Positions 7,183 through 14,038 are shown, counted from the stretch's first letter. The stretch is DNA of 16,900 nucleotides from Promethearchaeota archaeon (GCA_016839425.1 JAEOUI010000229.1:1-16900); one strand, 5' to 3'. Program-made: numbers and translations. The notes: generated by a model from the letters alone, not told the origin.

Positions 7183-9330
7183 ATGCACGATGCCGAAAAA
7201 AGTAAATATTACATGAAACATTTTGAATTTGATCCTTTTCTTGATAAAATCCCTCTCAAAAACGGCTATCGCTATGAGGCATGGTTTTCGTTAGATAATG
7301 ATTCAATTAATAATTTAATTAATGTTAAAATCGGGGCGCGAGTTAATGTCGTAAACGGTAAACCACACAACCGAATTGTTTTTAAGAAAGGAAACGAAGA
7401 AGCTGAGGTCACATGCGTTCACACGGCAATAAGGACCATTCCTGCCCAAGAAGCGCTCAACTTGAAAAACGGTAAATATGATTTATTAAAAGAATTTGCA
7501 CGAACTTCTGAGGGACGACCACTCAATCTACCACCTGAAGAGCATTTTGTAGCACTCAAATCTTATGTGCAAGGTATTGCAGAGGTAGGTCTCAGTAAAA
7601 TGCTTATTACATCTTATTATTCAACCGATTATAATCCTCAAAACCTCCCCTTTGGCTTTAACTCCACCATGCAATCGCAAGTTGTAGCGTGTTTAACAAA
7701 GGTTGCTCCTAACGCAGTTCAAGAAATAGTAGAAAAGATGTTATATCAACTTGCGCGTTGTGGAAATCCTAATTGGTTCATTTCTCGCTTGAGCTTATTA
7801 GACGATCTTTATTATAGAAGGGGGAAAAAAGATATTTACGATTTATTGTTTGGGACCTTAGAAACTTTCATTGAATTTGATAATTTGCTTGATTCAGAAG
7901 AATTTCGAATATTAGCGGCTCATTCCAAGAAAACAGCTCCAGAGATCTATCCTATATTGGCTAAAAAAGGACAAAAACATTGCAAATGGGCTATATTAAA
8001 CGCCATTAATCAATTATTTAGTAACCAAATAAAAAGGGAAGTTTTAAATCTTCTCGTAGGGGACCTAGATCCTTACATCTTTTCTCGATCTCTCGTAATA
8101 TTGTCAAAAATTTCTAAAAAAGATGAATTTAAAGCATACGAGCTCGCTTACGAACGTTATTATCAAAAGCTTGCACGATTTGAGGAGGATATTCCATTTG
8201 GAGTCTTGAAAATATTAGCGACAAAAGGTGATGTTTGGGTAAAGAAACTCATAACACTCAATCCAGCAAGTTCCTTTCACATAAATTCAATATTAGCAGG
8301 TGATTCGGATCTTGGTGTTAAATTCCACGCAGACTTAAAAAAAATAAGTAGGAATTGTCACGATAATATCAACATTCAAGATCAAGGAGAATTAATTCCG
8401 TTTAACGGTACTCCTCTCTTAGCTATCGATGCTTTGTCCCTAGCAAGATTGGAAAGGGATTTAAACAAGATAATTTGTACTCAACTACAAATAGATACAA
8501 TTCAATTACTTCAACTCATTCCAAAAAATAAAATTGCTCCAATAGTATATTATACAAAAGGAATTGTCTGTTCAAGTGGAAATACTTCAGTTTCAGACAA
8601 AGATTTAGGGTGTATAGTTAAAGAATTAAACTTAAAGGATCAAAAAGCTTTTAAAATAACACCAAATATTATTTCTTGGCTTGTTCACCTTGAAAAGAGT
8701 GGTTGTAATATTGAACTTCCAATTAAAAAAGGACAACATAAAAAAGAAATAGTATCTAACTTTCTACAACTACAGAAAAACAATACTTCATCATTTTTAT
8801 ATAATCAATTCAAACAAAATGGGTTAAAATATTTTTTCTCTCTATCAACACGCTCCTTAACCAAAAATCAACTCAAGAATGTCTTGGAGATGTTTGAGTT
8901 ACATCCTTATGGAAATTTTCTTGAGTTCGGACAAAAATCAATAAACGAAAAAATAGCAGGATTGAAGGAAAATGGTTGTATATTGGACGTCTCAATGGGT
9001 TCTGGATTGATTTTTAATTCTAAAAACAATTTTCATCATAACCTTTATGAGGCGTCCAAATCCAACCTCCAAGGATTTTTAAAGTGCAAATTTAATACCA
9101 TCTTAGAGTTATGTAATAGGAAAAAACACATTAAAATCTTTGATTCTTGGTACGACACGAATTTAATCTATAAAATCTGCGCTTCAATACAATCAATTAA
9201 TTCTAATCAAACATCTGACACTCTAGTGTTTATGATCACAAGCAACCAATTACCTCTCCTAATAAGAAATCCTAAAACATCCGTAATTGGAATAATTGCT
9301 CCAATGACGAGAAACAGCAATATCTCTTAA
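7183..9330 (+). CDS. Unknown 715-aa protein, helical-repeat middle and possible vWA-like C-terminus
   Basis: I cannot assign a family. Start ATG 7183 is preferred (GGAG 12-15 nt upstream); TTG 7177 in frame adds two residues. Residues below are numbered from TTG 7177. Residues about 30-90 are beta-rich. About 120-400 is strongly helical with a repeat-like rhythm, e.g. around 250-310 (KWAILNAINQLF, REVLNLLVGDLD), suggesting HEAT-like repeats. The last 120 residues have GCILDVSMGSG (600-610), then HIKIFDSWYDT (651-661) and DTLVFMITSN (681-690), an order resembling the strands of a von Willebrand A domain with a degenerate DxSxS site. Helical repeats followed by a vWA domain is the layout of Ro60/TROVE proteins, which bind Y RNAs, and here four structured RNAs begin 63 bp after the stop. 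I see no clear TROVE motif, so this stays a hypothesis. It is the first plus-strand gene after the CARF regulator's divergent promoter. Confidence 0.7.
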   Translation: MHDAEKSKYYMKHFEFDPFLDKIPLKNGYRYEAWFSLDNDSINNLINVKIGARVNVVNGKPHNRIVFKKGNEEAEVTCVHTAIRTIPAQEALNLKNGKYDLLKEFARTSEGRPLNLPPEEHFVALKSYVQGIAEVGLSKMLITSYYSTDYNPQNLPFGFNSTMQSQVVACLTKVAPNAVQEIVEKMLYQLARCGNPNWFISRLSLLDDLYYRRGKKDIYDLLFGTLETFIEFDNLLDSEEFRILAAHSKKTAPEIYPILAKKGQKHCKWAILNAINQLFSNQIKREVLNLLVGDLDPYIFSRSLVILSKISKKDEFKAYELAYERYYQKLARFEEDIPFGVLKILATKGDVWVKKLITLNPASSFHINSILAGDSDLGVKFHADLKKISRNCHDNINIQDQGELIPFNGTPLLAIDALSLARLERDLNKIICTQLQIDTIQLLQLIPKNKIAPIVYYTKGIVCSSGNTSVSDKDLGCIVKELNLKDQKAFKITPNIISWLVHLEKSGCNIELPIKKGQHKKEIVSNFLQLQKNNTSSFLYNQFKQNGLKYFFSLSTRSLTKNQLKNVLEMFELHPYGNFLEFGQKSINEKIAGLKENGCILDVSMGSGLIFNSKNNFHHNLYEASKSNLQGFLKCKFNTILELCNRKKHIKIFDSWYDTNLIYKICASIQSINSNQTSDTLVFMITSNQLPLLIRNPKTSVIGIIAPMTRNSNIS

Positions 9331-9354
9331 AAAAGAGTTTAAAATTGAACCTAT

Positions 9355-9366
9355 AAGTTTTTTAAT
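9355..9366 (+). promoter_or_regulatory. Promoter-like T-box of RNA unit 1
   Basis: AAGTTTTTTAAT lies 38 nt (G9357 to T9395) before the shared TTAG of the unit's closing stem, matching the boxes of the other three units. It probably acts as the TATA/BRE element, with initiation near AACTG (9389-9392). Confidence 0.5.
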
Positions 9367-9393
9367 CAAAATTTCTTTCTATTTAACAACTGT

Positions 9394-9505
9394 TTTAGGA
9401 CACGGGACAATTGAGTGTTCATTTAAAGGCACGATGATGGAAAAACAGCGACAAAAGAAATGCGTTTTTGTCGGGTAATCGTACGATTAGCTAACCTGTC
9501 CTAAA
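9394..9505 (+). ncRNA. Structured RNA, array unit 1
   Basis: Closing stem P1 is TTTAGGACA (9394-9402) with TGTCCTAAA (9497-9505), 9 perfect pairs. P2 is GTGTT (9415-9419) with GGCAC (9428-9432), with two G-U pairs. P3 is CGACAAAA (9449-9456) with TTTTGTCG (9466-9473). P4 is TAATC (9476-9480) with GATTA (9485-9489). TTGA precedes P2 and ATGATGG (9434-9440) follows it, then AAAAACA. T-rich sequence (TTATTTTTT, 9511-9519) follows as a likely terminator. No start codon-led frame fits. The function is unknown. Confidence 0.85.
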
Positions 9506-9544
9506 TTCTCTTATTTTTTAAGAACACTTTTTATTTCCATACAA

Positions 9545-9558
9545 AACTTTTTTTTAAA
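9545..9558 (+). promoter_or_regulatory. Promoter-like T-box of RNA unit 2
   Basis: AACTTTTTTTTAAA has its C at 9547, 37 nt before the shared TTAG at 9584. It follows the T-rich end of unit 1, so units 1 and 2 can be separate transcripts. Confidence 0.5.
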
Positions 9559-9583
9559 TTATTCCTATAAATTAAATACCTAC

Positions 9584-9695
9584 TTAGGGTACAATAATTG
9601 AGTTCTTGTTTTAATAAGAACAATGATGGAAAAACAACAGAAAACCCAAAAGCATGTTTTCTGCCGAGTAAGTCCTACTCGGAAACCTACCCTAA
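9584..9695 (+). ncRNA. Structured RNA, array unit 2
   Basis: P1 is TTAGGGTA (9584-9591) with TACCCTAA (9688-9695): the GGGTA/TACCC pairing replaces GGACA/TGTCC of unit 1 by matched changes on both strands. P2 is GTTCTT (9602-9607) with AAGAAC (9616-9621), 6 perfect pairs. P3 is CAGAAAAC (9638-9645) with GTTTTCTG (9656-9663). P4 is CCGAGTA (9664-9670) with TACTCGG (9676-9682). The junctions TTGA, ATGATGG (9623-9629), AAAAACA and GAAACC are conserved. This unit has the strongest hairpins of the four. Confidence 0.87.
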
Positions 9696-9733
9696 TTATT
9701 CAACCTATTATATAACTTAAATTCTTGACACAA

Positions 9734-9745
9734 GAATTTTTTAAC
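9734..9745 (+). promoter_or_regulatory. Promoter-like T-box of RNA unit 3
   Basis: GAATTTTTTAAC has its second A at 9736, 37 nt before the shared TTAG at 9773. A second T-run (9749-9753) lies closer; the spacing match to the other units favours the first as the promoter box. Confidence 0.45.
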
Positions 9746-9770
9746 AACTTTTTCTTATCATATCTTAACT

Positions 9771-9883
9771 GTTTAGAACATTAAATATGAGTTCTCCTAT
9801 TAAAGGGAACAATGATAAAGAAACAATGCAAAAAGAAATACATTTTTTGCACGACAACGCAGTTGTCGAAACCTGTTCTAAAC
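9771..9883 (+). ncRNA. Structured RNA, array unit 3
   Basis: P1 is GTTTAGAACA (9771-9780) with TGTTCTAAAC (9874-9883), 10 perfect pairs, again with both strands changed relative to the other units. P2 is GTTCTC (9791-9796) with GGGAAC (9805-9810). P3 is TGCAAAAA (9827-9834) with TTTTTGCA (9844-9851). P4 is CGACAAC (9852-9858) with GTTGTCG (9862-9868) and a three-base loop. Before P2 the motif is ATGA in place of TTGA, and after it ATGATAA (9812-9818). GAAACC precedes the closing strand. Confidence 0.87.
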
Positions 9884-9922
9884 CTAATTTTGATGCTTTT
9901 TAAAAATTGCACCCAAATCAAT

Positions 9923-9934
9923 AACTTTTTTATT
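9923..9934 (+). promoter_or_regulatory. Promoter-like T-box of RNA unit 4
   Basis: AACTTTTTTATT has its C at 9925, 38 nt before the shared TTAG at 9963, with an AACTG (9956-9960) at the likely initiation point as in units 1 and 3. Confidence 0.5.
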
Positions 9935-9961
9935 GTAAGCATGCTAGATTGACATAACTGT

Positions 9962-10069
9962 ATTAGGACATTTAAATTGAGTGTTCTATATAAGCACGAT
10001 GATGATAAAACAAGTTTCAAAAGAAGAGCATTTTTGAAACGCAAACGATAGTTTGAAACCTGTCCTAAT
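9962..10069 (+). ncRNA. Structured RNA, array unit 4
   Basis: P1 is ATTAGGACA (9962-9970) with TGTCCTAAT (10061-10069). P2 is GTGT (9981-9984) with GCAC (9994-9997). P3 is GTTTCAAAA (10014-10022) with TTTTGAAAC (10032-10040), the longest P3. P4 is CAAAC (10042-10046) with GTTTG (10051-10055). ATGATGA (9999-10005) is a perfect match to a box C consensus. The closing strand runs into the TATA-like region of the next gene, whose ATG is 25 nt on, so this unit might instead form part of that gene's leader; its own upstream box argues for a separate RNA. Confidence 0.83.
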
Positions 10070-10077
10070 TATATATA
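10067..10077 (+). promoter_or_regulatory. TATA-like box of the 297-aa gene
   Basis: AATTATATATA ends about 18 nt before ATG 10095 (its start is 28 nt upstream). With no clear ribosome binding site, this spacing suggests a leaderless mRNA. The box overlaps the last bases of RNA unit 4. Confidence 0.4.
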
Positions 10078-10094
10078 CTTGACGAGCGTTGACA

Positions 10095-10985
10095 ATGGAA
10101 AATCAATACCCAAAATACAAAAAATCGAGGTATCACTTTAAAAGTCCTCATTGGAAGTCCGATTGGGGTCTTACTTTTAATTACTTGAGTAAACTGGCAG
10201 GCGACCATCGAGTAATGCCCCGTAAAGTCCCATATAATCAAAATGTATGGGCTCATCGCGAAACTCCGGAACAGTTAGAACAATCAGAAGAGATCGTCGA
10301 GATGCTTGAGAGATTTATGGCTTTGGAAAAATATTCCGATCTCGAACTCCTTGAAAAAACCTTACCATTACGTTATGTTTACATCCTTCCCGCTCGGTAT
10401 GGCGTAGTGATTTATTCTGCTTACTCATTTTTAATTTCTCACGAAATACAGACTTTAGCAAACTATAAAGAAGTGCGCGAGTATCTAGGAGTACCTTATT
10501 CAAAAGCAGAAGGACTGGGCTTCACCACGAGAAATAAATATTATATATATGGTCTTTTAAAGCACTATTTTAGATTATATACCGTCACCAAGCCTTTTAG
10601 ATGCCTTTTAAACCTTCCAATTCGGAAACCGCAAAAAAAAATCGACCAACGAAAGCTCGAGGAAATGCAAGCAAGTGCTAAGAAACTTACCAATAATTAC
10701 ACAGGAACAATAAAAGAATGGGAAAGTGTTTCTAGTCCTGGTTTATTTTTGACTCGAGTGCACGAGATCCTTCTCAAAAACGGATTTAGAACTGCGCTTC
10801 AATATGTTCGATACACCTATCGAGCTTCGGGAAAAATTAGAGAAATCCTTATTAATGGGAGGGAACTCGAAAAAATTAAGAGTATAACGGAACGATACTT
10901 AAACTTCGATGTCATGTTAAAACTAATGAATATTGGTGAGGATCCAGACTCAATGGACCAATCGAATTTGGGAAAATGGATATAG
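10095..10985 (+). CDS. Unknown basic 297-aa (296 residues from ATG) protein next to the RNA array
   Basis: I do not recognise the family. Start ATG 10095 is chosen over TTG 10089, which lies in the same frame but adds only two residues. The protein has an aromatic and basic N-terminus (YKKSRYHFKSPHWKSDWG), a helical acidic stretch (ETPEQLEQSEEIVEMLERF), a central region ending in KHYFRLYTVTKPFRCLLN, then a very basic segment RKPQKKIDQRKLEEM and helices to the end. No signal peptide, membrane segment or metal motif is evident. The Lys/Arg/Tyr-rich composition suits nucleic-acid binding. It starts 25 bp after the last structured RNA, so a role as partner, processor or target of these RNAs is a reasonable guess only. 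The gene converges with the SDR gene, with a TTTTTT tract (10998-11003) between the stops. Confidence 0.7.
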   Translation: MENQYPKYKKSRYHFKSPHWKSDWGLTFNYLSKLAGDHRVMPRKVPYNQNVWAHRETPEQLEQSEEIVEMLERFMALEKYSDLELLEKTLPLRYVYILPARYGVVIYSAYSFLISHEIQTLANYKEVREYLGVPYSKAEGLGFTTRNKYYIYGLLKHYFRLYTVTKPFRCLLNLPIRKPQKKIDQRKLEEMQASAKKLTNNYTGTIKEWESVSSPGLFLTRVHEILLKNGFRTALQYVRYTYRASGKIREILINGRELEKIKSITERYLNFDVMLKLMNIGEDPDSMDQSNLGKWI

Positions 10986-11012
10986 GCTTTTATTGGTTTT
11001 TTAAATTGTATT

Positions 11013-12815
11013 TTACCAATCAGATTTTTTATAATGCCTGAAGAAATACCCGCGCCAATATTTTTGCTCGTTTTCACCCATAAATATAGGATCGCACACT
11101 CGAGCTGCAGCGTCTTCCAAGTCTATGGCAAATTTTCGATTTTTCTTGCTACGTCCTTTTAACGGAAATTGTTCGGTAACCCACCCAGGATCGGTACAGG
11201 TAACGAAGATTTTATCTTGAGCGTAATCTTCTGCAATGCTAAATGTAAGCATGTTTAACGCAGCTTTCGCCATACAGGTATGAGGATGGCGATTTTCTTT
11301 ATCAAAACGAAATTGTCCTTCTGGAGAAGATACATTTACTATATATTTGACTTGATTTGGACTTCGTTTAAACATTGCCTTTAACTTACTAACAAACATT
11401 GTAGGAACGACTTGGTTGATCAGTTGAACCTCTAATATTTCAGGAACACTCACATCGTCCATTCTCATTACCCACGAGTTAAAATCTCGAAGGTCGAGTT
11501 GTTCCCCATATTGATCGTATTGTCCTTTAGGATATATTTCGCCGTACTCGTAAACATCTTCCTCGCTAAGGGGAATTTGCGATAATTCTGCGGATTTTTG
11601 TAATTTGGGAACCATCGTGGAGATGAGATCGTTTTTCGCTTGATGTGTTAAGAGCTTTTGGTCGCCAATTTCCTGAAAATCAGTTTCTCCTTGCAGAAGA
11701 TCCCAAGTCGATTCTGGAAGCTGTTGTAAAGCCTTTAGTTCGTTTTCCATCAAATGCCTATAGTAAATAGGAGGGTGCCTGACGGTCTGAGCCGCGTTGT
11801 TTATGATTATGTCTAAATAAGGATATTTATCCTTTAGGAATTGAATGAATAAATTGACACTAGCAATGTCACGAAAGTCCAATCCATAAATATTTAGTCT
11901 ATCTTTCCAATCATTGAAATCGGTTTCTTGTGAGTATCTCAATGCGGCATCGTGAGGAAATCTTGTTAACGCAATTAAATTGGCACCCGAGCGAAGCAAG
12001 CGAAGGCCAATGTGATATCCTATTTTAACCCGAGCACCTGAGACAAGTGCAATCCTTCCCGATAAATCAGCCGTTTGAACACGCTTTAAATAGTTCAAAT
12101 CTCCGCAGCTCATGCATAGTTTATCATAAAAAAAATGCTGACGAAATATTTTTTTATTGCATATATAACACGATTGAGGACGTTCTAATACTTCCAAACG
12201 ACTCCAACCGATCTCGAATCCTTTTATTTTCTTCTTGAAAAGACTTGGATTCAAGAACCACAAATTTTTATCTTCTAGAATTATCTCGTCGGGAAGATCT
12301 TCAATATTATATTTGCTTGCTTGATTATAAAAATCCATTACAATGTCTTCTTTGCGACCTTCCGAAGATTTATAATCACATGAATAAATGATAAGATAGG
12401 GTTTATTAATATCGTTTAACTCGAATTTAGAAGGATTCTCACTCCATAAATTACTTTTCTTGCTATTTTTCGTTTTCAGGTTTCTTAATTTCTTTACATC
12501 TACTAAATTTTCTAAACTTTCGGTTATGGGATATTTTTGGGTAATATATTCCATAATTGCTAAGACATTTTCATAATCAATATTTTTATCATTAGGAGAA
12601 GTATTTTTAGAAATATTATCATATATTACTAGCTCAAAGAAATTGCTCTTTTCCTTATTGTTTTCAGGAAATACTAAATAACCATCACTTATAGAAATAC
12701 CTTCAGGAAGTAATTGAGCGATTTCAATACGTAAATTGTTGTAATCAATGATTTCCGAAGTATTATTTTTAATAATCGAGATAATTTTTGCTCTAATTTC
12801 CTGTATGAAATACAT
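11013..12815 (-). CDS. Zinc-ribbon/short-chain dehydrogenase fusion protein
   Basis: 600 aa in three parts. Residues 1-210 are an unrecognised charged N-terminal region. A CxxC...CxxC zinc ribbon follows (Cys216, 219, 234, 237 in CYICNKK and CMSCGDLN). From about 250 on there is a short-chain dehydrogenase Rossmann domain: the nucleotide loop SGARVKIGYHIG (259-270), NNAAQT (339-344), the VNVSS strand (493-497) and the active-site helix with Lys517, then TDPGWV. The usual catalytic Tyr four residues before the Lys is Thr513 (HTCMAKAALN), so proton transfer must differ or the protein may bind rather than reduce. An insertion of about 110 residues (350-460) sits inside the fold. Uncharacterised eukaryotic SDR-like proteins have, from memory, a similar HTxMAKAALN motif. 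Start ATG 12815; ribosome binding site weak. Substrate unknown. Confidence 0.8.
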   Translation of the reverse strand: MYFIQEIRAKIISIIKNNTSEIIDYNNLRIEIAQLLPEGISISDGYLVFPENNKEKSNFFELVIYDNISKNTSPNDKNIDYENVLAIMEYITQKYPITESLENLVDVKKLRNLKTKNSKKSNLWSENPSKFELNDINKPYLIIYSCDYKSSEGRKEDIVMDFYNQASKYNIEDLPDEIILEDKNLWFLNPSLFKKKIKGFEIGWSRLEVLERPQSCYICNKKIFRQHFFYDKLCMSCGDLNYLKRVQTADLSGRIALVSGARVKIGYHIGLRLLRSGANLIALTRFPHDAALRYSQETDFNDWKDRLNIYGLDFRDIASVNLFIQFLKDKYPYLDIIINNAAQTVRHPPIYYRHLMENELKALQQLPESTWDLLQGETDFQEIGDQKLLTHQAKNDLISTMVPKLQKSAELSQIPLSEEDVYEYGEIYPKGQYDQYGEQLDLRDFNSWVMRMDDVSVPEILEVQLINQVVPTMFVSKLKAMFKRSPNQVKYIVNVSSPEGQFRFDKENRHPHTCMAKAALNMLTFSIAEDYAQDKIFVTCTDPGWVTEQFPLKGRSKKNRKFAIDLEDAAARVCDPIFMGENEQKYWRGYFFRHYKKSDW

Positions 12816-12857
12816 TTATAACCATGATTAATAAAAATGTCATTATTATTAAACCTT

Positions 12858-12904
12858 TAAATGCGATTTTCAGATAAATTGAGTAATTTTATAAATCGCA
12901 TTTA
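12858..12904. repeat. 12-bp perfect inverted repeat
   Basis: TAAATGCGATTT (12858-12869) and AAATCGCATTTA (12893-12904) are exact complements around 23 nt. The site lies between the SDR start codon and the end of the minus-strand cytochrome operon and overlaps the last codons of the small acidic ORF. It could be a hairpin ending the cytochrome transcript or an operator upstream of the SDR promoter. Confidence 0.5.
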
Positions 12905-13131
12905 TCGATAAAAAAAAATAATGAAAATATTGAATAAAACGAAGTCGGGCATGGAGAAATGACATTTTTGAATTCAAGATTTTTTGAAATTTCACAATTT
13001 GGGATTTTTATTATTTTACCGTCATTTATCTCCTCTTCTTCCTCGTTCTCTTCCTCGTCTTCATCTTCAATGTTCATTGGGGCGTTGAAAGTTACCACTA
13101 TAGATAAAACTGAAGCGACGATAAAACCCAC
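12889..13131 (-). CDS. Small membrane-anchored acidic protein
   Basis: The frame begins with a hydrophobic segment (VGFIVASVLSIVVTF), followed by a run of Asp/Glu (EDEDEEENEEEEE) and a short tail with two cysteines. It looks like a signal anchor plus an acidic external stretch, perhaps metal binding. GTG 13131 is the first conventional start but falls inside the hydrophobic segment. The frame is open further upstream, where it reads KKIAYIALVGFIVAS after ACG 13158, placed 12 nt behind GGTGA of a GGGGGTGA box (13173-13166). This gives a normal positively charged membrane start, so the true start is probably upstream. It follows the cytochrome gene with translational coupling; a joint redox or metal function is inference. 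The last third of the frame is poorly supported. Confidence 0.45.
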   Translation of the reverse strand: MGFIVASVLSIVVTFNAPMNIEDEDEEENEEEEEINDGKIIKIPNCEISKNLEFKNVISPCPTSFYSIFSLFFFIDKCDL

Positions 13132-13165
13132 TAATGCAATATAAGCAATCTTTTTCGTTTTTATT

Positions 13166-13813
13166 TCACCCCCATAGAATTATCATCAATTCTGTATTTA
13201 TTAAGAAAATGTGTACTGCTAAAATCATGGTCATCAAGAGCATAAAATGATGAATCTTGATAAAACGCTTGTATCCAAATTTTTTTAACCGATTAACATT
13301 CCGCAAATAAAAAAACATTATGGTAGTCCCGATCATAACAATAGCAAATATGATGCCAGTCCAAATTTTTGCGACAAACAAGCTGAATGGAAGGTGATTG
13401 TATTCCGTCCTAAATATTAATGGACCCCATGGATCGGAATTAAGAAGAGTTACAACATGAGCGACGAATATCAGACTTGTTATTAAAGCGTGCAAGCAAT
13501 GGAAATTTTTAGCTGTTTGATAGGAATTGAATAATTTACCAATTTTTTTCGTGTTAGCGCCAATAATAACTGTAAATGCAAACCATATAAAAGTTGTAAA
13601 TCCAAGGGCCCTCCCCAATATCCATGGATTATTAGCGAAGTCCTCAAAATGATGCAAACAACTTTCTGATTGGTTGATGGAAACGAAAATATAAGGAAGA
13701 ATAAAGGAAATAATGAGAACAATTATATCTAATGCAATAAATAATAAAATCATTTTTGAGACATTTTTTTTGCCATTAGGGGAGTTTTTTAAAATTTTTG
13801 AATTATTAGACAT
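13166..13813 (-). CDS. Ferric reductase-like membrane cytochrome b
   Basis: 215 aa with a charged N-terminus and five to six predicted membrane helices (about 20-46, 66-86, 103-124, 145-170, 185-212). Two histidine pairs are spaced as in ferric-reductase/NOX/MsrQ-type domains that stack two b haems: His105 and His119 (FHCLHALITSLIFVAHVV), and His188 and His201 (KIHHFMLLMTMILAVHIF). No FAD or NAD domain is attached, so electrons must come from another protein, as for MsrQ-type members. It sits at the head of a two-gene minus-strand operon with the small acidic membrane protein, whose ribosome binding site overlaps this gene's TGA stop. The ATG at 13813 has no strong ribosome binding site. A short-chain dehydrogenase gene lies downstream but is separated by an inverted repeat. 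Exact partner and substrate are unknown. Confidence 0.75.
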   Translation of the reverse strand: MSNNSKILKNSPNGKKNVSKMILLFIALDIIVLIISFILPYIFVSINQSESCLHHFEDFANNPWILGRALGFTTFIWFAFTVIIGANTKKIGKLFNSYQTAKNFHCLHALITSLIFVAHVVTLLNSDPWGPLIFRTEYNHLPFSLFVAKIWTGIIFAIVMIGTTIMFFYLRNVNRLKKFGYKRFIKIHHFMLLMTMILAVHIFLINTELMIILWG

Positions 13814-14008
13814 CGCACATCAATCATATTTTAAAAAATATTAAAATATTTCTATCTGAAGAAATTAAAGATCTAACAATTTGGTTGAAATTCTAGAGTA
13901 TTAGAAAATTTATTTTTACAAAATAGGGATTATTTTATCATGCAATAGAAAAATGATCCATATTAAAATAAAAGCATGTTTGGATTTGTCAATAAAATCT
14001 AAAGTGAT

Positions 14009-14021
14009 AGAAAAAAAAATA
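14009..14021 (-). terminator. T-tract terminator of the C1q-like gene
   Basis: On the minus strand nine consecutive T residues (14019-14011) lie about 20 nt past the stop codon, fitting an archaeal intrinsic terminator. Confidence 0.45.
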
Positions 14022-14038
14022 GATTAAAGATTGAATTA

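Larger units (their letters stand above)
9394..10069 (+). repeat. Array of four diverged tandem RNA-encoding repeats
   Basis: Unit starts at 9394, 9584, 9771 and 9962 give a period of 190, 187 and 191 bp, with 108-113 nt per unit and about 75 nt between units. Sequence identity is confined to short junction motifs; the paired stems differ by compensatory changes. The array is therefore an old duplication kept under selection for structure, not a recent copy or CRISPR. All units are on the plus strand, between two unrecognised genes. Confidence 0.9.

Noticed and set aside
9781..10044. Minus-strand frame across RNA units 3 and 4
   Set aside because: It runs antisense through paired stems of two RNA units, has no ribosome binding site and its sequence is explained by the RNA structure.
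9394..10069. CRISPR array
   Set aside because: The period is about 190 bp, the repeats are not identical, and differences are compensatory within stems, so repeats and spacers cannot be defined.
9394..10069. tRNA or tRNA-like genes
   Set aside because: A closing stem with three hairpins recalls a cloverleaf, but there is no T-loop TTCRA, no D-loop GG, no seven-base anticodon loop and no CCA-type end.
9394..10069. Standard C/D box guide RNAs
   Set aside because: Only one C-like and one D-like box are seen per unit, arranged around P2, and no terminal C/D pair brackets the RNA.
12959..13144. Plus-strand serine-rich frame
   Set aside because: The serine run is the complement of the Glu/Asp codons of the minus-strand acidic protein, which has the better membrane anchor and operon context.
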